The position numbers and the translations under genes are program-made. The notes under the pieces were generated by a model, which had not been told where the DNA came from, did no database searches, and worked only from the letters and a program-made list of their open reading frames with translations. Shown here piece after piece: positions 5,630 through 9,216 of a DNA stretch of 9,216 nt. The DNA is from CAXDRM01 sp963991775 (lineage in GTDB: Bacteria > Pseudomonadota > Alphaproteobacteria > Rickettsiales > JABIRX01). The stretch is from NCBI GenBank assembly GCA_963991775.1, contig CAXDRM010000056.1, positions 1-9,216 on the forward strand. The letters run 5' to 3'. The stretch's first letter is position 1. Every line of letters begins with the position of its first letter.

Positions 5630-8061
5630 TGCAAATCTTTTCTATTCCAGCGCATAATTCTTTTTTAGACTCTTTAGCACAAGGTCTAATCAAACGAGAA
5701 TTAGGAGCCGATAATTTAATTTTACTACCCAGCAAAACTACACTTAACCAATTTAAAAACTTACTAGCTAAATATAATTATCAAGGCGTCCTTCCTGAAA
5801 TTATTTGCTTTAGCGATCTTGATGATCTTAAAGATCCTTTTCTCAAATTTACTACACAAACCAAGATAAACCCAGAATTCACCACCCTTGAATTAAAGTT
5901 ATTTTTTAGCGAGAGATTTATCTCTTGGCAGCAACAGGTTAAAAAGCATAATCCTCTTTGCAAATATATCCAACAAATTGAAGCGGTCGAATTTTGCACC
6001 GATTTTTTAAAATTCTTTTATGAGTTACAAGAAGGCGAAATTGATATAGAACAACTCTGCAACTCTGCAAAAAATTTACAAGCTAATCTAGTTCTAAATC
6101 TTAAATTAGATTTTTTAAATTTTGTTTATCCGCATTGGCTAAAATCTAAGGAAGCAGCACAAAAACAAACCATCATTGAAAAACAAAATCAGATAATTAA
6201 TTTTAAAGCAAAATTCTTAAAAGAACTAAATCACTATCAACATATTATTCTAGCAGGAACCACAGCTCTTAATCAAGCCACGCAACAGCTCTTAACCAAG
6301 CTGCTCGAATTAAAAAATAGTATTTTTATCTATCAAACAGAACATCGTTTAAATCATGAATTTTTAGGCAGTTTCTCACCTAATTTAGCAGTAAAATTAC
6401 TGAAACAAAATTTTAACTTAAATGAGTCTGTAATCTGGCATGATGCTAAAAATATCAATAAGCACCAGCTACCCTTAATTAACTGCACTAGTCTAAATCA
6501 ACAGGCAGAATATCTTGCTGCGCGAATTAGCAAACAGCAAGAAGCTAGACAAAAAACGCATCTAATTACTAATAATCTTGATTTAGCCAAGCTAGTACTA
6601 GCTAAATTAAATCTTAATCAAGAAGCTACTATTGCAACTAATCAAAACAAGCAAGCTACCGAATTTTTTAAATTAGCAAAATTACTCTTTAACTTAAATT
6701 ATCACTATCTTGACTCAGAGGATTTTGCACTGCCAGAAAATTATCAAAATTTAGGTTTTACCGAAAAATTAGAATTACTCAAAAATTATGCAGAGCAAGA
6801 TGAATTTACCCAAATGCTCTTTGCAAAATTTATTAATTTATTTAATAGCAAAAAATTCAGCTTAAAAGCCTTACTAAATTTTTTAAGCAAAGAAACGCAG
6901 AAAATTCAGTTTAGCAATGAGTATTTGGTAATTTGTCAGCCTAAAGATGCACGCTTAGTACATCCAGAAAATGCTTTCTTAGCAGATATCTCACAAGATA
7001 ATTTTAGTGCTAATTTAGATGAGATTTTCAAACAAAATCTGCTAACAGAATTAGGTAAGTATAATTTTTTAGAATTACGGCAAAGCTTGATTAGCAGTGA
7101 TTTTGTCCAGCAGCTTAACAACCCACAAATTACTCTAAGCATTAGCCAAACTAGTAAAGGAAAAAACGTTGAAGAATTTATCTTACTTAATAATTACCAG
7201 GCAAGATTAGTCAGACAAAATTATAATTATTTAAGCAATTTTGCGAGCGACTTCCCTAAATATCAACATATTATGGTTAAGCCACCAACCTTACTGCGTA
7301 AACATAATTTTTCTGTTACTGGCATAGAGAAATTACTACGCAACCCTTATGCAATTTATGTCGAAAAAATTCTCAAATTAAAAAAATCCCTAATCTTTTT
7401 TAAAGAGCAGGATAATCTAATTTTCGGTAATTTACTGCATCATACTATTGATGATTTTTTAAAGAATGATGAGCTATATGATGAAGCAGCGGCTATAAAA
7501 TTATTTTTGCAGATTTTCACTAAAAAATTACGCAAATATCATCTGGCTGCCTCAATTAGTGCTGCTTGGCAGATTAGAGCAAAATTTCTGGCACCAGAAT
7601 TTGTTAGATTGTCCTTAGGACAAGAAATTCTAGCTGAACATCCTTTAAAGTTAAAACTGACTAAGTTAGGCATTGATTTAACTTGTCGCATTGATCGTTT
7701 AGAAATACATCCCGATCAAATAATCATTAGCGATTATAAAACTGGCTCTATCCCTACTAATAAAGATTTAGAAAATGGCATTGCCTTACAATTAATTTTA
7801 ACTGGTCTAATTTGTGATGCACATTTTAAAGATAAAGAATTTAGTGCCCATTATTGGCAATTAATTGGCAAATATGCTGAGGAAATAAAAATAATCGAAA
7901 TAGCCAATCTAGCCGAATTAATTAATAAAGCACAAACACAGCTAGAAAATGTTATAGCAATCTATCAAAATTCCAACACACCCCTTATCGCCTTCCCCAA
8001 CCCACAACTTACCACCAGCTACGATCCTTATTATCATCTAGCTAGAAGGGATAAAGTGTAA
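5629..8061 (+). CDS. addB: Double-strand break repair protein AddB (short alphaproteobacterial type)
   Basis: AddB is the second nuclease subunit of the AddAB helicase-nuclease, which resects DNA ends for RecA. This protein has 810 residues against roughly 1000 in many free-living alphaproteobacteria. The N-terminus (FSIPAHNSFLDSLA) matches the family, but no Walker A motif is visible. The C-terminal PD-(D/E)XK nuclease looks intact: GNLLH (600-604), Asp689 in CRIDRLE, Asp702 and Lys704 in SDYKTG, and a following Gln720. NPYAIY stands where iron-sulphur AddB proteins have CP, so the cluster is probably absent, as in relatives. The end SYDPYYHLARR is family-like. The GTG start shares its G with the fzlA stop (TAGTG), implying translational coupling. 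The usual addA neighbour does not follow. The middle region is strongly diverged and Lys/Asn-rich. Confidence 0.87.
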   Translation: MQIFSIPAHNSFLDSLAQGLIKRELGADNLILLPSKTTLNQFKNLLAKYNYQGVLPEIICFSDLDDLKDPFLKFTTQTKINPEFTTLELKLFFSERFISWQQQVKKHNPLCKYIQQIEAVEFCTDFLKFFYELQEGEIDIEQLCNSAKNLQANLVLNLKLDFLNFVYPHWLKSKEAAQKQTIIEKQNQIINFKAKFLKELNHYQHIILAGTTALNQATQQLLTKLLELKNSIFIYQTEHRLNHEFLGSFSPNLAVKLLKQNFNLNESVIWHDAKNINKHQLPLINCTSLNQQAEYLAARISKQQEARQKTHLITNNLDLAKLVLAKLNLNQEATIATNQNKQATEFFKLAKLLFNLNYHYLDSEDFALPENYQNLGFTEKLELLKNYAEQDEFTQMLFAKFINLFNSKKFSLKALLNFLSKETQKIQFSNEYLVICQPKDARLVHPENAFLADISQDNFSANLDEIFKQNLLTELGKYNFLELRQSLISSDFVQQLNNPQITLSISQTSKGKNVEEFILLNNYQARLVRQNYNYLSNFASDFPKYQHIMVKPPTLLRKHNFSVTGIEKLLRNPYAIYVEKILKLKKSLIFFKEQDNLIFGNLLHHTIDDFLKNDELYDEAAAIKLFLQIFTKKLRKYHLAASISAAWQIRAKFLAPEFVRLSLGQEILAEHPLKLKLTKLGIDLTCRIDRLEIHPDQIIISDYKTGSIPTNKDLENGIALQLILTGLICDAHFKDKEFSAHYWQLIGKYAEEIKIIEIANLAELINKAQTQLENVIAIYQNSNTPLIAFPNPQLTTSYDPYYHLARRDKV

Positions 8062-8075
8062 ATTATGATATTCAT

Positions 8076-8081
8076 AAGGAG
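8076..8081 (+). promoter_or_regulatory. Strong Shine-Dalgarno AAGGAG before a small ORF
   Basis: AAGGAG sits six bases before an ATG at 8088, an ideal distance. It is one of the two best ribosome sites in a window where most starts have weak or no such signal. This is the main reason for considering the 39-codon frame that follows as a real gene. Confidence 0.4.
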
Positions 8082-8087
8082 TAGCAG

Positions 8088-8207
8088 ATGTATTTCATAG
8101 CACAAGCAAATGCACAGCTAAACTCTAATTATCCTAAAATATTTTTATGTATTACCTTACTAATTTGCATCGAAGCAAAAATTATGCTAAACTGCGCAAA
8201 ATTTTAG
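8088..8207 (+). CDS. Possible 39-residue small protein with a hydrophobic stretch
   Basis: An ATG at 8088 opens 39 codons to a TAG at 8205-8207. The N-terminal part is polar (MYFIAQANAQLNSNYPK). Residues 18-28, IFLCITLLICI, are hydrophobic, with a further mixed stretch to residue 36. This could span or touch a membrane, though one Glu and one Lys follow the core. It lies between addB (27 bases upstream) and the TAXI protein gene (12 bases downstream), so it would fit an operon-like arrangement. Support is the strong AAGGAG site and the fit to the gap. Against it are the short length, the lack of any recognised homologue, and the fact that the same bases probably hold the promoter of the next gene. 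Confidence 0.35.
   Translation: MYFIAQANAQLNSNYPKIFLCITLLICIEAKIMLNCAKF
8165..8193 (+). promoter_or_regulatory. Tentative promoter for the TAXI protein gene
   Basis: TTGCAT at 8165-8170 and TAAACT at 8188-8193 are separated by 17 bases, which would start transcription near 8200, about 20 bases before the ATG at 8220. The boxes match consensus only 3 of 6 and 4 of 6. An overlapping TATGCT at 8183 is an alternative -10 without a matching -35. The site falls inside the possible small ORF. Confidence 0.25.
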
Positions 8208-8219
8208 AGACAAAAAACT

Positions 8220-9137
8220 ATGTTAAAAAACCTATTAATAATCAGCGCGCTATTATTACCCTTTAATGCTCTAGCTAAAGAGAGATTTGTCATTAGCACA
8301 GGTAGTAAATCTGGTGTTTATTTTTCAGTTGGCAATAGTCTTTGCAAAATCTTTAATAAATATCAGCAAAAAAGATATGAATGTTTAGTAGTTAATTCTT
8401 TAGGAGCTGAAGATAATTTATTTCGCGTTAGAAAATTGGATAACTATCTAGCAATCAGCCAGGCTGGTTTGCAATATGAGCATTTTACCAATATCAGTCC
8501 CAAAATACGTTCAGTTATGATGCTGCATCACGAATATTTATCCATCATTAGTAAAACAGATCAAGATATTACTAAATTAGATGATTTACTGGGCAAAAGA
8601 ATTAACACTGCTTCAGAAGGCTCAGGTAGCCATAAATATTTCAAAAAAATTATGGCTTATAAAGATTGGAAATTCCGTGATTTTGATAATTCACTTGGTT
8701 ATGAACTGCCTTTAATGATCGAAAATTTCTGTGCCAATAATTTGGTAGCGGCCTTTTATACTGTAGGACATCCCAATCCAGCATTTGGTAAATTAATTAA
8801 TGAATGTGACGGTAAATTACTCTCACTAAATGAACAAGATATTACTGACTTAGAAAAGGCTCTTGGTAAAGAAGTAACCAGAAAAACTATTCCTGCTTAC
8901 AGCTATAATAAACAAGCTAGCGATATAAATACTGTGGCCTTGCCTATCGTACTTTCTGCTTCAGAAAGATTTCCTGCTGAGATAATTAGCGAATTACTGA
9001 GCATTGTCACTACACATAAAGCAGAACTTGAAGCAGATAACCCGGTCTTTAAACAAATTATTTTTAAACCAAACAAAGATTTGAATATTGCACCACCACA
9101 TGTTGGAGTGTCAGAGATTTTTACTACTCAAGATTGA
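8220..9137 (+). CDS. TAXI-family periplasmic solute-binding protein (TRAP-type)
   Basis: This 305-residue exported protein resembles the TAXI family (TRAP transporter-associated extracytoplasmic immunogenic protein). A signal peptide (MLKN, a hydrophobic core, then FNALA) would be cut after Ala19. The mature protein opens with FVISTGSKSGVYFSVGNSLCKIFNK, the family's TGxxxGxYxxxG-type ligand loop, at about 23-47. Further family-like stretches are AISQAGLQY (78-86), SEGSGSHKY (132-140) and the C-terminal APPHVG (291-296). Four cysteines in the mature part (42, 55, 171, 196) could form two disulphides. TAXI proteins deliver small organic acids such as glutamate or 2-oxoacids to TRAP permeases. 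The ligand here is unknown, and no permease genes lie in the window. A weak AGAGA ribosome site lies nine bases before the ATG. Confidence 0.85.
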   Translation: MLKNLLIISALLLPFNALAKERFVISTGSKSGVYFSVGNSLCKIFNKYQQKRYECLVVNSLGAEDNLFRVRKLDNYLAISQAGLQYEHFTNISPKIRSVMMLHHEYLSIISKTDQDITKLDDLLGKRINTASEGSGSHKYFKKIMAYKDWKFRDFDNSLGYELPLMIENFCANNLVAAFYTVGHPNPAFGKLINECDGKLLSLNEQDITDLEKALGKEVTRKTIPAYSYNKQASDINTVALPIVLSASERFPAEIISELLSIVTTHKAELEADNPVFKQIIFKPNKDLNIAPPHVGVSEIFTTQD

Positions 9138-9163
9138 CAATATTTTTCTGTTTTCTTTAGGGC

Positions 9164-9216
9164 TGTCGTGTTTCAGGGAATTGTCCGAAATGTTTTCAGC
9201 GAGTTGTCCGATTTGC
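9164..9216. mobile_element. Probable end of an insertion sequence, running off the window
   Basis: Twenty-six bases after the TAXI stop the sequence changes character, becoming richer in G and C. It carries two copies of a 19-base unit, CAGGGAATTGTCCGAAATG at 9174-9192 and CAGCGAGTTGTCCGATTTG at 9197-9215, identical at 15 of 19 positions and 23 bases apart. A terminal TGTCGTG at 9164 precedes them. Repeated transposase-binding units with TTGTCCGA cores near a TGT tip are typical of IS21-like, and some IS481-like, element ends. No transposase is visible and the boundary at 9164 is a guess. A repeated regulator site is the alternative. Confidence 0.45.

Noticed and set aside
5781..5999. 72-residue open frame on the minus strand
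   Set aside because: It lies wholly inside addB, antisense to it. It is Cys/Ser-rich with no domain character or ribosome site; a shadow of the real gene.
6052..6067. Tandem CAACTCTG duplication in addB
   Set aside because: Only two 8-base copies, and the reading frame is not disturbed because neighbouring codons absorb it. No sign of a functional repeat.
6936..7142. 68-residue open frame on the minus strand
   Set aside because: It is antisense within addB, with no recognisable motif and no start signal. The addB frame is clearly the coding one.
8064..8076. Palindrome TATGATATTCATA just after addB
   Set aside because: It has five-base AT-rich arms with a three-base loop and no T tract. It is too weak for a terminator and likely by chance in such AT-rich DNA.

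Overview
The window is AT-rich (roughly one-third G+C by eye) and densely coded. Several genes are of recognisably alphaproteobacterial type. The AddB-like protein has the alphaproteobacterial N-terminus, an NPYAIY motif without the iron-sulphur cysteine, and a C-terminal YYHLARR. The GST-fold protein looks like the FtsZ-binding protein FzlA. The low G+C, the short AddB and the lone TAXI-type binding protein suggest a host-associated lineage such as Rickettsiales or Holosporales. That placement is inference; no marker gene here settles it.

Layout. Bases 1-95 hold the C-terminal end of an aspartate aminotransferase. A 207-base gap follows, with a long imperfect hairpin (109-206) and a good sigma-70-type promoter (237-265). 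The promoter serves an unrecognised 357-residue protein with two membrane segments, one of them a regular glycine zipper, and a long charged coiled coil. Its stop codon overlaps by 12 bases the end of a minus-strand operon running the other way.

The minus-strand operon (4877 down to 1365) is galU, ugd, pgm/manB, with overlapping gene ends. Together the three enzymes would convert glucose-6-phosphate (or mannose-6-phosphate) to the 1-phosphate, then UDP-glucose, then UDP-glucuronate. These are precursors for envelope polysaccharide, LPS or capsule.

Divergent from galU, across a 71-base spacer, are fzlA (cell-division regulator) and addB (recombinational repair nuclease), which overlap by one base at TAGTG. 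The expected partner addA does not follow. A 158-base gap contains a possible 39-codon small ORF with a strong ribosome binding site. Then comes an exported TAXI-family solute-binding protein without TRAP permease genes in view. The last 53 bases carry two copies of a 19-base repeat and resemble the end of an insertion sequence that continues beyond the window.

No tRNA, rRNA or CRISPR array was seen. The least explained items are the glycine-zipper/coiled-coil protein, the 98-base hairpin and the small ORF. No clear multi-gene new system is evident.
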